Assembly: GCF_020073815.1 (NCBI RefSeq) | Contig: NZ_JAIQZJ010000009.1 | Location: forward strand, 1-64,000 | DNA from: Nocardioides mangrovi | Lineage (GTDB): Bacteria > Actinomycetota > Actinomycetes > Propionibacteriales > Nocardioidaceae | DNA: 64,000 bases | Reading direction: 5' to 3' | In this document: piece after piece, positions 42,804-52,431 of the stretch | Layout: each line of letters starts with the position of its first letter | Position numbering within the stretch: position 1 is the first letter of the stretch | Notes under the pieces: generated by a model | Databases searched by the model: none | Told to the model about the DNA's origin: nothing | What the model saw: only the letters and a program-made list of their open reading frames with translations | Position numbers and translations under genes: made by a program

Positions 42804-44096
42804 TCAGAGCAGTCCGCGCGCCTTGAGGGCGAGGTAGTGGTCGGCGAGCGCCGGGGGCAGCTGCTCGGCGTCGGCGTCGACCACGTCGACGCCGAGGGCC
42901 CGCAGCATCCCGGCGGTGTGCAGCCGCCTGCCGAGCGAGCGGTGGGCGGCGGCCGCGTCGTACACCTCGTCGAGGGTGCCGTGCGCGGCCGCGAGCTGCT
43001 CGAGCGCGGGATCGCGGACCGAGGCGACGACCACCCGGTGGTGGGCGGTGAGCGCGGGCAGCACCGGGAGCAGGCCCTCCTCGACGGCGGACGGCTCGAG
43101 CGGGGTGAGCAGCACGACGAGCGCGCGCTGTCGGCCGAGTCCGGTCACCGCCCCGGCGAGCGCGGCCCAGTCGGCCTCGACGATCACCGGCTCGAGGTCC
43201 GCCATCGCCTCCTGGAGCGTGCCCGCGACGCCGCGGGACCGGGCTGCGCGGACCCGGCTGCGGACCCGGCGGTCGCCTGCGACGAAGTCGACCCGGTCGC
43301 CGGCCCGGGCGGCGAGGGCCGCGAGCAGGAGGGCGGCGTCCATCGCCGAGTCGAGGCGGGGTACGTCGCCGACCCGGCCGGCCGACGTGCGCGACGTGTC
43401 GAGGACCAGCACCACCCGGCGATCACGCTCCGGCTGCCAGGTGCGCACCACGACGGTGCGGTTGCGGGCGCTCGCACGCCAGTCGATCGAGCGGACGTCG
43501 TCGCCGCGGACGTACTCCCGCAGCGAGTCGAACTCCGTCCCCTGCCCGCGCACGCGCACCGCCGCGCGTCCGTCGAGCTCGCGCAGCCGCGCCAGTCGGC
43601 TCGGCAGGTGCTTGCGCGACTCGAAGGGCGGCAGCGACCGGAGCGTGCCGGGGACCGGCCGGGTCCGCTGGCGCGCGGCCAGGCCGAGCGGGCCGCGGAG
43701 TCGGACGGTGACCCCGAGCGCGCGGAGGTCGCCGCGGCGGCGGGGGAGCAGCGTGGTCTGCAGCACGGCCCGGGCACCCGGGGCGAGCGCGAGCCGGTGC
43801 CGGTCGCCCTCGGGGCCGGCGCTCGGCTGCCACGAGTCCCGCAGGACGCCGCGGACCCGGCGGCGGCCCTGGTTGCCGACCAGCAGCCGGGTCGAGGCCG
43901 GGTGCCCGAGCCGGACCGTGCCGACCGGTGGGCGCTCCACCACCACCGTCGCGGGCGACGGCGCCAGCGCGAGGTCGACGGCCACCAGGAGCAGGACGGC
44001 GAGGACCCAGAGCCAGACCGTGCCCTGCTCGGGTCGCAGCACGACCGCCGCCACCCCGAGGAGCAGCAGCAGCGGGACCCGGCCGGTGATCGCCAC
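42804..44096 (-). CDS. DUF58 domain protein
   Basis: A 430-residue protein. Two helices at the N-terminus (VPLLLLLGVAAVV, VWLWVLAVLLLVAVDLAL) anchor it. A beta-rich middle follows, then the DUF58 core with DSLREYVRGDDVRSIDWRASARNRTVVVR and a von Willebrand A-like fold (VVLVLDTSRTS, a degenerate MIDAS). Linked to MoxR ATPases throughout bacteria, probably as client or adaptor in assembling membrane or metal-containing complexes. GTG start overlaps the moxR stop by 1 nt. Confidence 0.88.
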   Translation of the reverse strand: MAITGRVPLLLLLGVAAVVLRPEQGTVWLWVLAVLLLVAVDLALAPSPATVVVERPPVGTVRLGHPASTRLLVGNQGRRRVRGVLRDSWQPSAGPEGDRHRLALAPGARAVLQTTLLPRRRGDLRALGVTVRLRGPLGLAARQRTRPVPGTLRSLPPFESRKHLPSRLARLRELDGRAAVRVRGQGTEFDSLREYVRGDDVRSIDWRASARNRTVVVRTWQPERDRRVVLVLDTSRTSAGRVGDVPRLDSAMDAALLLAALAARAGDRVDFVAGDRRVRSRVRAARSRGVAGTLQEAMADLEPVIVEADWAALAGAVTGLGRQRALVVLLTPLEPSAVEEGLLPVLPALTAHHRVVVASVRDPALEQLAAAHGTLDEVYDAAAAHRSLGRRLHTAGMLRALGVDVVDADAEQLPPALADHYLALKARGLL

Positions 44097-45067
44097 TAGC
44101 GCGGCACCGGGACCGATCCGAGCGCCGAGGCCAGCACCTGGGCGACCTGGACGCCCTCGAGCTCGGCCTCCGGACGCAGCCCGAGGCGGTGCACGAGGGT
44201 CGCGTGGGCGAGGGCCTTCACGTCGTCGGGCGTGACGAAGTCGCGGCCGGTCAGCCAGGCCCACGCCCGGGCGGAGTGGAGCAGCGCGGTCGCGCCGCGC
44301 GGGCTGACGCCGAGGCTGAGCGAGGGCGACTCGCGGGTGGCGCGGGCGATGTCGACGATGTAGCCCGCGACCTCCGGGCTGACCTGCACGCGCCCGACCG
44401 CGGCGCGGCCGGCGGCGATGTCGCCGGGACCGGCGACCGGCGTGATCCCGGCGCCCGCGACGTCGCGCGGGTCGAAGCCGTCGGCATGGCGGCGCAGGAT
44501 CTCCAGCTCGGCCGCCCGGTCGGGCACCGGCAGCACGACCTTGAGGAGGAAGCGGTCCAGCTGCGCCTCGGGGAGCGGGTAGGTGCCTTCGTACTCGACC
44601 GGGTTCTGCGTCGCCGCCACGAGGAAGGGCTGCGGGAGCGGACGCGAGACACCGTCGACGGACACCGTGCCCTCCTCCATCGCCTCGAGCAGCGCGGACT
44701 GGGTCTTGGGTGGGGTCCGGTTGATCTCGTCGGCGAGCAGGAGGTGGGTGAAGATCGGACCCTCGCGGAAGGACAGCTCGCCCTGCCGGCTGTCGATCAC
44801 CATCGAGCCGGTGATGTCGCCCGGCATCAGGTCGGGGGTGAACTGCACCCGGCGGGTGTCGACCGCGAGCGCGGCGGCCAGGCTGCGCACCAGGAGTGTC
44901 TTGGCCACCCCGGGCACGCCCTCCATCAGCACGTGCCCACCGCAGAGCAGCGCGACCAGCAGGCCGGACACCGCGGCGTCCTGGCCGACGACGGCCTTGG
45001 CGACCTCGGTGCGTACGGCGGTCAGTCGCTCGCGGGCCTCGTCGTGCTCCCCAACGGTCTCGGTCAT
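44096..45067 (-). CDS. MoxR family AAA+ ATPase
   Basis: A 323-residue AAA+ chaperone-like ATPase. Walker A is GVPGVAKTLL, Walker B is LLADEINRTPPKTQSALLEAMEE, sensor 1 is VAATQNPVEYEGTYPLPEAQLDRFLLK, sensor 2 lies near SPRGATALLHSARAWA. It is thought to help mature protein complexes with its DUF58/VWA partners. It overlaps the DUF4350 gene by ATGA. Confidence 0.93.
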   Translation of the reverse strand: MTETVGEHDEARERLTAVRTEVAKAVVGQDAAVSGLLVALLCGGHVLMEGVPGVAKTLLVRSLAAALAVDTRRVQFTPDLMPGDITGSMVIDSRQGELSFREGPIFTHLLLADEINRTPPKTQSALLEAMEEGTVSVDGVSRPLPQPFLVAATQNPVEYEGTYPLPEAQLDRFLLKVVLPVPDRAAELEILRRHADGFDPRDVAGAGITPVAGPGDIAAGRAAVGRVQVSPEVAGYIVDIARATRESPSLSLGVSPRGATALLHSARAWAWLTGRDFVTPDDVKALAHATLVHRLGLRPEAELEGVQVAQVLASALGSVPVPR

Positions 45068-46212
45068 GGGCGGCGTACCTCCTCGTCGAGCTCGGCCAGG
45101 CGTTCGGCGAGCGTGATCAGGTCGTGGTCGGTGGCGGGTGCCGGTGCGGTGGGACCCACCAGGGCGGCGATCTCGTCCACGGATCGGCCGGTGTGCCGGG
45201 CGAGGTCGCGGACGAGCGTGTCGGGGTCGGGCCGGGAGCCGAGCCGGAGCCGGTCGGCCGCCCGGGCCCGGGCCGCTCCGCGCAGGATGGCGGCGGCGTG
45301 CGCGCGGTCGCCGGCCTTGCGGTAGAGCCGGCCACGGCTGCGCGTGGTCTCGATGGCCCGGACCACCACCGGCAGCGGCTCGACGGCGAGCGGCCCGAGC
45401 CGCCGCGCCCGCCAGACCATGAGTGCCAGGACGGCGACCGCAGCCAGCCAGAGGGCCGGGCGCAGCCAGGACGGGAGCAGGGTCTGCAGGCTGACGCCGT
45501 CGTCGGCGACGAGGTCGTCGAGGCTCGGGACGTACCAGACGAGGCGGTCGCGACCGCCGAGCAGCCGCAGCGCGACCGCGGCGTTGTCAGCGCGGAGCAC
45601 CTGGTCGTTGCTCAGCGCCTCTCCCGCGCCGAGCAGCCAGAGGTCCGGGCGCGGCTCCGCCAGCAGCGCGCCCGAGCCGCCGCGGAAGCAGCCGCCGTCG
45701 ACGTCGTACTCGACCCCGTCGTCGACGGCCACCGCCAGCCCGGAGTACGACGGGTCCGCACAGCCGGCGGCGACGGCGTCGTCGAACGTGACCGCCTGCG
45801 GATCCGCACGCAGCCCGAGGGCGCGGGTCGGGCCCCGGCCCGGCTCGGTCAGCACGAGCCGTGCTCCGCGCGTGTGGTCGACGAGCCGGTCGAGCGTGCT
45901 CTGCCCGAGCTGGTCGGTCGAGGTCACCAGGACGGTGGTGTCGGCGCCGACCTCGGTGTCGTCGAGCGCGTCCGCGCTGCGCACGACCGTCACGTCGACG
46001 CCCTGGTCCTCCAGCACCCGCGCGACGGCCTGGGCGCCGGCGGGGTCGGGGTTGTCGGGGTCGAGCGCCGCGGACCGGACGCCGGCGCCGCCGGCCAGCA
46101 GCACGACGAGCACCGCGACGGCGAGGCCGATGCCCACGACCAGCGTGGACCGGTGGCGGCGCAGCCGACCGCCCCGCTTCGCGGGCGCCTCCGGCGTCAG
46201 GGTCGCGGTCAC
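45064..46212 (-). CDS. DUF4350 membrane protein
   Basis: A 382-residue protein. An N-terminal helix (STLVVGIGLAVAVLVVLLAGG) precedes an external DUF4350 domain with GAQAVARVLEDQGVDVTVVRS and LVTSTDQLGQSTLDRL. A second helix follows (WLRPALWLAAVAVLALMVW), and then an arginine-rich cytoplasmic end. The GTG at 46212 was chosen because it overlaps the DUF4129 stop as GTGA; a GTG two codons earlier is possible. Part of the MoxR operon. Confidence 0.85.
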   Translation of the reverse strand: MTATLTPEAPAKRGGRLRRHRSTLVVGIGLAVAVLVVLLAGGAGVRSAALDPDNPDPAGAQAVARVLEDQGVDVTVVRSADALDDTEVGADTTVLVTSTDQLGQSTLDRLVDHTRGARLVLTEPGRGPTRALGLRADPQAVTFDDAVAAGCADPSYSGLAVAVDDGVEYDVDGGCFRGGSGALLAEPRPDLWLLGAGEALSNDQVLRADNAAVALRLLGGRDRLVWYVPSLDDLVADDGVSLQTLLPSWLRPALWLAAVAVLALMVWRARRLGPLAVEPLPVVVRAIETTRSRGRLYRKAGDRAHAAAILRGAARARAADRLRLGSRPDPDTLVRDLARHTGRSVDEIAALVGPTAPAPATDHDLITLAERLAELDEEVRRP

Positions 46213-46805
46213 GACCACCCCCGCAGCACGTCGTCGAGCTCGAGCACGTCGCTCGCCTGGGCGGGGGTCGCCGGCCGGTCGCCGTAGAGCACCTGGTCGA
46301 AGAGGGCGGCGGTGCCCGCGACCCGGCCCCGGGCCTCCGGGTGCGCGGCGCCCACGGCGACGGCGACCTCGTGGGCGGTCGCACCGGGCAGGTCGTCGAC
46401 GTATCCCTGCTCGGCCTGCCGGACCGCGAGGGCGCGGAAGCCGTCGACGACAGCGTCGCCGGCCCGACCCTCGGCGAGGGCACGCTCGGCCCGCCGGCGG
46501 AGCTCCTCGGCGCCGACGGTGCGGTCCTCGACCACCGCGCCCGGCCGTCCGGCCGCCCGCGCCGTACGACGGGCGCGGCCGAGCAACCAGGCGAGCGCGA
46601 GCCCGAGGGCGAGGAAGGCCACCATCGCCGCGAAGGCCGACACGGGCGGTGACTGCGACGCTCCGTGGATCGCGCCGTTGACCAGTCGGACGAGCGCGTC
46701 GTAGAGCTGCTGGAGCACGTCGCGCTGGTGGTACTCCGGGTGCGCGAGCTCGCCGCGGAGCAGCGCGTGCGCCTCGTCGGGGGAGGGGTCGAGCGGCGGC
46801 GTCAC
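46209..46805 (-). CDS. DUF4129 domain protein
   Basis: A 198-residue protein with one helix (SAFAAMVAFLALGLALAWLLG) and a C-terminal cytoplasmic DUF4129 domain: RAERALAEGRAGDAVVDGFRALAVRQAEQG and a PGATAHEVA segment. This domain is also found at the end of bacterial transglutaminase proteins. GTG start overlapping the previous stop (GTGA), so the operon is tightly coupled. Confidence 0.85.
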   Translation of the reverse strand: MTPPLDPSPDEAHALLRGELAHPEYHQRDVLQQLYDALVRLVNGAIHGASQSPPVSAFAAMVAFLALGLALAWLLGRARRTARAAGRPGAVVEDRTVGAEELRRRAERALAEGRAGDAVVDGFRALAVRQAEQGYVDDLPGATAHEVAVAVGAAHPEARGRVAGTAALFDQVLYGDRPATPAQASDVLELDDVLRGWS

Positions 46806-47893
46806 CGCGCGGTGATCCCGGCCTGGGCCATCAGCTCGACGTCGTAGGCCTCCTTGCGCATCCGCTGGTCGAGGTACTGCAGCGACGTGACCGCGGCGGT
46901 GAACGGCGCCACGAACGCCGACGACACGACGGTGCCGAGCGACTGGAGGACCACGAAGACCAGCACGGTGAAGCGGCTGTCGGGAAAGGCGAGCGGGATC
47001 ACCTGGGCGCCGATCGAGAAGGGCACCGCGAGCAGGGACGCCGCGATCTGGGTGATCAGCGCGGTCAGCAGCGCGATCCCGAAGGTCCTCCAGAACTGCC
47101 GGCGGGTCAGCGCCCACCCGCGACCGATCGCCCCCGGGACCCGGGTGCGCTCGACCATCAGCGCCGGCACGGGCAGGTAGAACACCCGGATCCAGAGCCA
47201 GCTGAGGAGGGCGAGCACCGCCGGCACCGTGACGACGCCGAAGAGGACGATCGCCACGAGCGGCAGGGCCAGGACGACCACGACCCAGGCCGCGGCGTAC
47301 AGGAGCACGATGCCGAGGCCGATGAGGGCCAGCAGCAGCGAGAGCCCGACCAGCCGCCAGCGCGAGCCGCGGGTCGCGGCCCAGGCCTCGCCCAGCGAGA
47401 GCCGGCGCCCGATCGCCGCCGCCGCGGTCACGTGGGCGACCATCCCGGTGACGAAGAGGAGCCCGATCGACTGCAGCACCGTGCCGAGCCCCAACGACCC
47501 GAACGCGCCGATGTAGCCGATCGTCTCGGCGGTGCTCACGTTGCCGTCGGACTGGTCCAGCGACAGGTCGACGAGCCCGGTCAGGATCGCGGTGACGACG
47601 ATGGGGATCGCCATCGCCGCGCCGGTGACCAGTACGGCGGACCCGACGGTCGCGCGCGGGTTGAACCGGATGATCCGGAAGGCCGCGTCGTAGATGTCAC
47701 CGAGGCCGAGCGGCCGCAGCGGCATCGCGCCGGGCTTGTGCGCCGCGCCGAGCATCCCGGGCTGGGGCGTCCACCCCACAGGCGGCGGCGCCCACCCGGC
47801 GGGTGACGGCGGTGGCGGCGCCCACGCGTGCGGAGCCGGCTCGGGTGGCGGGGTCCACCCGGGCGGTGGTGGGTACGACGGGCCGCCCGACAT
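46802..47893 (-). CDS. Polytopic membrane protein, first gene of the MoxR operon
   Basis: A 363-residue protein. A proline-rich cytoplasmic head (PPPPGWTPPPEPAPHAW and similar) precedes PLGLGDIYDAAFRIIRFNPRATVG, and then about six helices. This resembles the membrane part of glycerophosphodiester phosphodiesterase-like (DUF7544/7847) proteins that often head this operon. No catalytic residue of the phosphodiesterase is present. The function is unknown. Confidence 0.75.
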   Translation of the reverse strand: MSGGPSYPPPPGWTPPPEPAPHAWAPPPPSPAGWAPPPVGWTPQPGMLGAAHKPGAMPLRPLGLGDIYDAAFRIIRFNPRATVGSAVLVTGAAMAIPIVVTAILTGLVDLSLDQSDGNVSTAETIGYIGAFGSLGLGTVLQSIGLLFVTGMVAHVTAAAAIGRRLSLGEAWAATRGSRWRLVGLSLLLALIGLGIVLLYAAAWVVVVLALPLVAIVLFGVVTVPAVLALLSWLWIRVFYLPVPALMVERTRVPGAIGRGWALTRRQFWRTFGIALLTALITQIAASLLAVPFSIGAQVIPLAFPDSRFTVLVFVVLQSLGTVVSSAFVAPFTAAVTSLQYLDQRMRKEAYDVELMAQAGITAR

Positions 47894-47911
47894 AGCGGCA
47901 ACCGTAGAGCG

Positions 47912-48412
47912 TCAGCTGGTCGCGCGCTCGGCGAAGTGGCTCGGCAGCGCGCACGCGGTGTCGAGCTCGAGCACCCGGTTGAGCCGGCCGAAGGCCATCC
48001 ACGACCCGATGCACATCGACAGCTCGACGATCTCGCGGTCGGTGTAGTGGGCGCGCATCCGGGTCCAGAAGCCCTCGTCGATGCCGTGGTGGTCCAGGGC
48101 GTAGCGCTCGGCGTACTCCGCGGCCAGCCGGGTCCGGTCGTCGAAGGCCGGCGTGGTGCGCCACTGCTCGACCGCCTCGGCGAAGCCGTCCTCGACCGTC
48201 ACCCCGTCGCGCTCGGTGCGCCAGTCCTGGCAGAAGATGCACCCGTTGACCTGGGCGATCCGCAGCCGCGCTGCCTCGAACTCCCGCAGCCCGAGCGTGG
48301 AGTGCTCGTAGACGCTGGTGGAGAAGCGGGAGGCGGGGATGCCGATCTCGGGCACCATCTCCCCCCACACGTACATGATGGGATCCTTGTCCTCCGGCAC
48401 CTCGACGATCAC
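47912..48412 (-). CDS. Carboxymuconolactone decarboxylase / AhpD-like protein
   Basis: A 166-residue helical protein of the CMD/AhpD fold. The redox centre reads ARLRIAQVNGCIFCQDWR: the CxxC pair is present, but the His expected four residues after the second Cys (CxxCxxxH in AhpD) is Arg. Such proteins reduce peroxides or act as decarboxylases; the changed residue leaves activity open. GTG start with a perfect AAGGAGGT ribosome-binding site 6 nt upstream. Preceded by a KstR-like palindrome. Confidence 0.82.
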   Translation of the reverse strand: MIVEVPEDKDPIMYVWGEMVPEIGIPASRFSTSVYEHSTLGLREFEAARLRIAQVNGCIFCQDWRTERDGVTVEDGFAEAVEQWRTTPAFDDRTRLAAEYAERYALDHHGIDEGFWTRMRAHYTDREIVELSMCIGSWMAFGRLNRVLELDTACALPSHFAERATS

Positions 48413-48460
48413 CGCAGCACCTCCTTCCGGGCCCCGGCGACCGCTCGGATAGCGCTCGAA

Positions 48461-48474
48461 TAGAACGTGTTCTC
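48461..48474. promoter_or_regulatory. KstR-like operator
   Basis: TAGAACGTGTTCTC. The KstR consensus of actinobacterial sterol catabolism is TnnAACnnGTTnnA, typically TAGAACGTGTTCTA; only the last base differs. It lies 49 nt before the ahpD-like start. No sterol gene lies nearby, so a related TetR-family regulator is also possible. Confidence 0.5.
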
Positions 48475-48766
48475 GGACCCTGGCACGGGACCTTATCCGA
48501 GGGTCGGGACCTCGGCGAGGTTTCGATTTTGCTCCCCGCCCGATCTCTGCCAAGATAGTCCGGTTGCTTCGGCGGGTTGCCGGGGTGCGACACACATCTT
48601 GACTTCTGAATCGCGTCTCCCGATGGACACCTCCATCAGAGTGCTCAGTGGTCTGGCGTGCAGCCGCACCGAACCTGGAGACCCGATTCGTCCGACTGTG
48701 TGAAAGCTGAGTCGGACGCCACCAACACCAGCGAGATCCCGAGCGGTCCGTGTTTGTGCCCAGTGC

Positions 48767-48869
48767 GCGACACGCCCGACCGCGGGGGTCGGGCCGGAGG
48801 GGTGGGGAAGCGACCGGGACCGACTCAACCGGAGGACGTCCCGCACAGCACGCGGTACTGAACGAGTGA
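48767..48869 (+). promoter_or_regulatory. Conserved leader element of rpsJ (shared with rpsL)
   Basis: GCGACACGCCCGACC plus one variable base plus CGGGGG (48767-48788), then 66 nt, then GTACTGA (48855-48861) and, four bases on, AGTGA. This is the same layout as before rpsL. GCCCGACC and GGTCGGGC can pair here, a longer stem than in the rpsL leader. Confidence 0.6.
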
Positions 48870-48884
48870 GGACGAGAGAGACCT

Positions 48885-49193
48885 ATGGCGGGACAGAAGA
48901 TCCGCATCAGGCTCAAGGCCTATGACCACGAGGTGATCGACACCTCGGCGCGCAAGATCGTGGACACGGTCACCCGCACGGGTGCCAAGGTCGCCGGCCC
49001 GGTGCCGCTGCCGACCGAGAAGAACGTGTACTGCGTGATCCGCTCGCCGCACAAGTACAAGGACTCCCGCGAGCACTTCGAGATGCGCACGCACAAGCGC
49101 CTCATCGACATCATCGACCCCACGCCGAAGACCGTCGACTCGCTGATGCGCCTCGACCTTCCTGCCGGCGTCGACATCGAGATCAAGCTCTGA
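48885..49193 (+). CDS. rpsJ: 30S ribosomal protein S10
   Basis: 102 residues, starting [18 protein letters not shown], full length. S10 sits in the 30S head and also serves in transcription antitermination with NusB. First gene of the S10-spc cluster, preceded by a long conserved leader. ATG start after GAGAGA. Confidence 0.98.
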   Translation: MAGQKIRIRLKAYDHEVIDTSARKIVDTVTRTGAKVAGPVPLPTEKNVYCVIRSPHKYKDSREHFEMRTHKRLIDIIDPTPKTVDSLMRLDLPAGVDIEIKL

Positions 49194-49203
49194 GGTTCTG
49201 GAC

Positions 49204-49866
49204 ATGAGCACTTTCGAACGCAACGTGAAGGGCCTGCTGGGCACCAAGCTCGGCATGACCCAGGTCTGGGACGACAACAACCGCGTCGTCCCCGTGACCG
49301 TCATCGACGCCTCCGCCAACGTGGTGACGCAGGTCCGCACGCCCGAGACCGACGGCTACAACGCCGTCCAGGTCGGGTACGGCGAGATCGACGGCCGCAA
49401 GGTGACCAAGCCGCAGGCCGGTCACTTCGGCAAGGCCGGCACCACGCCGCGCCGCCACCTGGTCGAGATCCGCACCGCCCTCGCCACGGACTACACCGTC
49501 GGCCAGGAGCTGGCCGTCGACACCTTCGCCGCCGGCGAGGAGATCGACGTGACCGGCACCAGCAAGGGCAAGGGCTTCGCCGGCACGATGAAGCGTCACG
49601 GCTTCGCCGGCGTCTCCGCCTCGCACGGTGCGCACCGCAACCACCGCAAGCCGGGTTCGATCGGCGCGTGCGCCACCCCGGGTCGCGTGTTCAAGGGCGT
49701 CCGCATGGCCGGCCGGATGGGTAGCGACACCGTCACCACCCAGAACGTCACCGTGCACGCTGTCGACACCGAGAAGGGCCTGATCCTCCTCAAGGGCGCC
49801 GTCCCCGGCCCCAAGGGTGGTCTCGTGGTCCTCCGCTCGGCCGCCAAGAAGACGCAGGAGGTCTGA
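49204..49866 (+). CDS. rplC: 50S ribosomal protein L3
   Basis: 220 residues. Assembly-initiating protein near the peptidyl-transferase centre. The globular part includes [15 protein letters not shown]. The internal loop lies in [22 protein letters not shown], and [14 protein letters not shown] follows. Ten bases after rpsJ. Confidence 0.98.
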   Translation: MSTFERNVKGLLGTKLGMTQVWDDNNRVVPVTVIDASANVVTQVRTPETDGYNAVQVGYGEIDGRKVTKPQAGHFGKAGTTPRRHLVEIRTALATDYTVGQELAVDTFAAGEEIDVTGTSKGKGFAGTMKRHGFAGVSASHGAHRNHRKPGSIGACATPGRVFKGVRMAGRMGSDTVTTQNVTVHAVDTEKGLILLKGAVPGPKGGLVVLRSAAKKTQEV

Positions 49867-49868
49867 GC

Positions 49869-50555
49869 ATGGCTACCACCGAGAAGCCCGCCGCCAAGAA
49901 GACCGCCGCGAAGAAGACCGCCGCGAAGAAGACCACCGCCGCCAAGGTGGCCAAGGTCGACCTTCCCGCCGAGATCTTCGACGTCGAGGTCAACGTCCCG
50001 CTGATCCACCAGGTCGTCGTGGCCCAGCAGGCCGCCGCGCGCCAGGGCACCCACGCCACCAAGACCCGCGGCGAGGTCCGCGGCGGTGGCAAGAAGCCCT
50101 ACAAGCAGAAGGGCACCGGTCGCGCCCGCCAGGGTTCGACCCGCGCCCCGCAGTTCGCCGGCGGTGGCACCGTCCACGGCCCGCAGCCGCGCAGCTACGA
50201 CCAGCGCACCCCCAAGAAGATGAAGGCCGCCGCCCTGCGCGGTGCCCTCTCCGACCGGGCGCGCAACGACCGCATCCACGTCGTCGAGTCGCTGATCGCC
50301 GCGGAGACCCCCTCGACCAAGTCGGCCCTGGCCGCCCTGGCGTCGATCTCCGAGCGCACCAACTTCCTCGTCGTGCTCGAGCGCACCGACTCCGTCACCT
50401 GGCTGTCGCTGCGCAACGCCCCCGAGGTGCACATCGTGGCCGTTGACCAGCTCAACACCTACGACGTGCTCGCGTCGGACGACGTGGTCTTCACCCAGGG
50501 CGCCTACGACGTCTTCGTGAACGGCAAGGCCAAGACCGAGGAGGCTGCCCAGTGA
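49869..50555 (+). CDS. rplD: 50S ribosomal protein L4 with Lys/Ala-rich N-terminal extension
   Basis: 228 residues. The first 33 residues are a low-complexity Lys/Ala/Thr stretch ([19 protein letters not shown]) resembling histone-H1-like tails, followed by the normal L4 fold. The exit-tunnel loop reads [26 protein letters not shown]4 lines the exit tunnel and in many bacteria represses its own operon. The extension is not part of E. coli L4. Confidence 0.96.
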   Translation: MATTEKPAAKKTAAKKTAAKKTTAAKVAKVDLPAEIFDVEVNVPLIHQVVVAQQAAARQGTHATKTRGEVRGGGKKPYKQKGTGRARQGSTRAPQFAGGGTVHGPQPRSYDQRTPKKMKAAALRGALSDRARNDRIHVVESLIAAETPSTKSALAALASISERTNFLVVLERTDSVTWLSLRNAPEVHIVAVDQLNTYDVLASDDVVFTQGAYDVFVNGKAKTEEAAQ

Positions 50556-50857
50556 GCACCCTGCACAAGGACCACCGCGACATCCTGCTCGCGCCGGTCG
50601 TGTCCGAGAAGAGCTACAGCCTGCTCGACGCGAACAAGTACACCTTCCTGGTGCACCCGGACGCGAACAAGACCGAGATCAAGATCGCGGTCGAGAAGGT
50701 GTTCAACGTCAAGGTGACGTCGGTCAACACCATCAACCGCCCGGGCAAGACCCGTCGGACCCGCAACGGCATCGGCAAGCGCAAGGACACCAAGCGCGCC
50801 ATCGTCAGCCTGGCCGAGGGCGACCGCATCGACATCTTCGGAGGTCCGGTCTCCTGA
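50552..50857 (+). CDS. rplW: 50S ribosomal protein L23
   Basis: 101 residues. Sits at the exit of the tunnel and docks trigger factor and SRP. Contains [17 protein letters not shown] and [24 protein letters not shown]. The GTG start overlaps the rplD stop by 4 nt, so the two are coupled. Confidence 0.97.
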   Translation: MSTLHKDHRDILLAPVVSEKSYSLLDANKYTFLVHPDANKTEIKIAVEKVFNVKVTSVNTINRPGKTRRTRNGIGKRKDTKRAIVSLAEGDRIDIFGGPVS

Positions 50858-50885
50858 CCGGGCGTGGAACGAGGACTGAAGACAC

Positions 50886-51722
<837 letters not shown>

Positions 51723-51727
51723 CTGAC

Positions 51728-52009
51728 ATGCCTCGCAGCCTGAAGAAGGGCCCCTTCGTCGACGACCACCTTCAGAAGAAGGTGGACGCCGAGAACGACA
51801 AGGGCACCCACAACGTCATCAAGACCTGGTCGCGCCGCTCCATGATCGTCCCGGACATGATCGGCCACACGATCGCGGTCCACGACGGTCGCAAGCACGT
51901 GCCGGTGTTCGTCACCGACGCGATGGTCGGCCACAAGCTGGGCGAGTTCGCCCCGACCCGCACCTACCGCGGGCACGTCAAGGAAGACCGGAAGGGACGC
52001 CGTCGATGA
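51728..52009 (+). CDS. rpsS: 30S ribosomal protein S19
   Basis: 93 residues, starting [14 protein letters not shown] and containing [17 protein letters not shown]. Located in the 30S head with S13, near the A-site tRNA. Starts 5 nt after rplB and overlaps rplV by 4 nt (ATGA). Confidence 0.98.
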   Translation: MPRSLKKGPFVDDHLQKKVDAENDKGTHNVIKTWSRRSMIVPDMIGHTIAVHDGRKHVPVFVTDAMVGHKLGEFAPTRTYRGHVKEDRKGRRR

Positions 52010-52431
52010 GCACCACCGACCGCCAGCGCGTGAGCGCCCGCCGCGAGTCGCTGCTCGGTGACCAGCCGGGCGCCTTCGCGAGCGCCCGCTACGCGCGGAT
52101 CACCCCGATGAAGGCCCGCCGTGTCGTCGACATGGTCCGTGGTCTCCCCGTCGACGAGGCCCTGTCGCTGCTGCAGTTCGCGCCGCAGGCCGCCTCCGAG
52201 ACCGTCTACAAGGTGCTGGAGAGCGCCATCGCCAACGCCGAGACCACCGAGGGTCTCGACCGCGGCGACCTGGTCGTCGCCAACGGCCAGGTGGACGAGG
52301 GCCCGACCATGAAGCGCTGGCGCCCCCGCGCCCAGGGCCGCGCGACCCGCATCAACAAGCGCACGAGCCACATCACGCTGGTCGTGCAGCCGGCCGACGC
52401 CGTCGCGCCGAAGAAGGGTGGAAAGAAGTAA
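52006..52431 (+). CDS. rplV: 50S ribosomal protein L22
   Basis: 141 residues. Its long beta-hairpin lines the exit tunnel at the macrolide site. Shows [21 protein letters not shown] and [22 protein letters not shown], without the deletion seen in some macrolide-resistant strains. A lysine-rich tail ends the protein. Its last base is the first base of the rpsC start codon. Confidence 0.97.
   Translation: MSTTDRQRVSARRESLLGDQPGAFASARYARITPMKARRVVDMVRGLPVDEALSLLQFAPQAASETVYKVLESAIANAETTEGLDRGDLVVANGQVDEGPTMKRWRPRAQGRATRINKRTSHITLVVQPADAVAPKKGGKK

Larger units (their letters stand above)
48413..48884. other. Divergent regulatory region between ahpD-like gene and rpsJ
   Basis: A 472-bp gap. At the left are the ribosome-binding site and palindrome of the leftward ahpD-like gene. 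At 48500-48660 are candidate rightward promoters: TTGACT at 48599-48604 with a weak -10 (GATGGA) 17 nt on, or TTGCTC near 48529 with AAGATA. The right third is the rpsJ leader. Short frames inside look non-coding. Confidence 0.5.

Noticed and set aside
48467..48861. Small frames of 78 and 67 codons before rpsJ
   Set aside because: They overlap promoter and leader elements, have no ribosome-binding site and show no protein-like composition.
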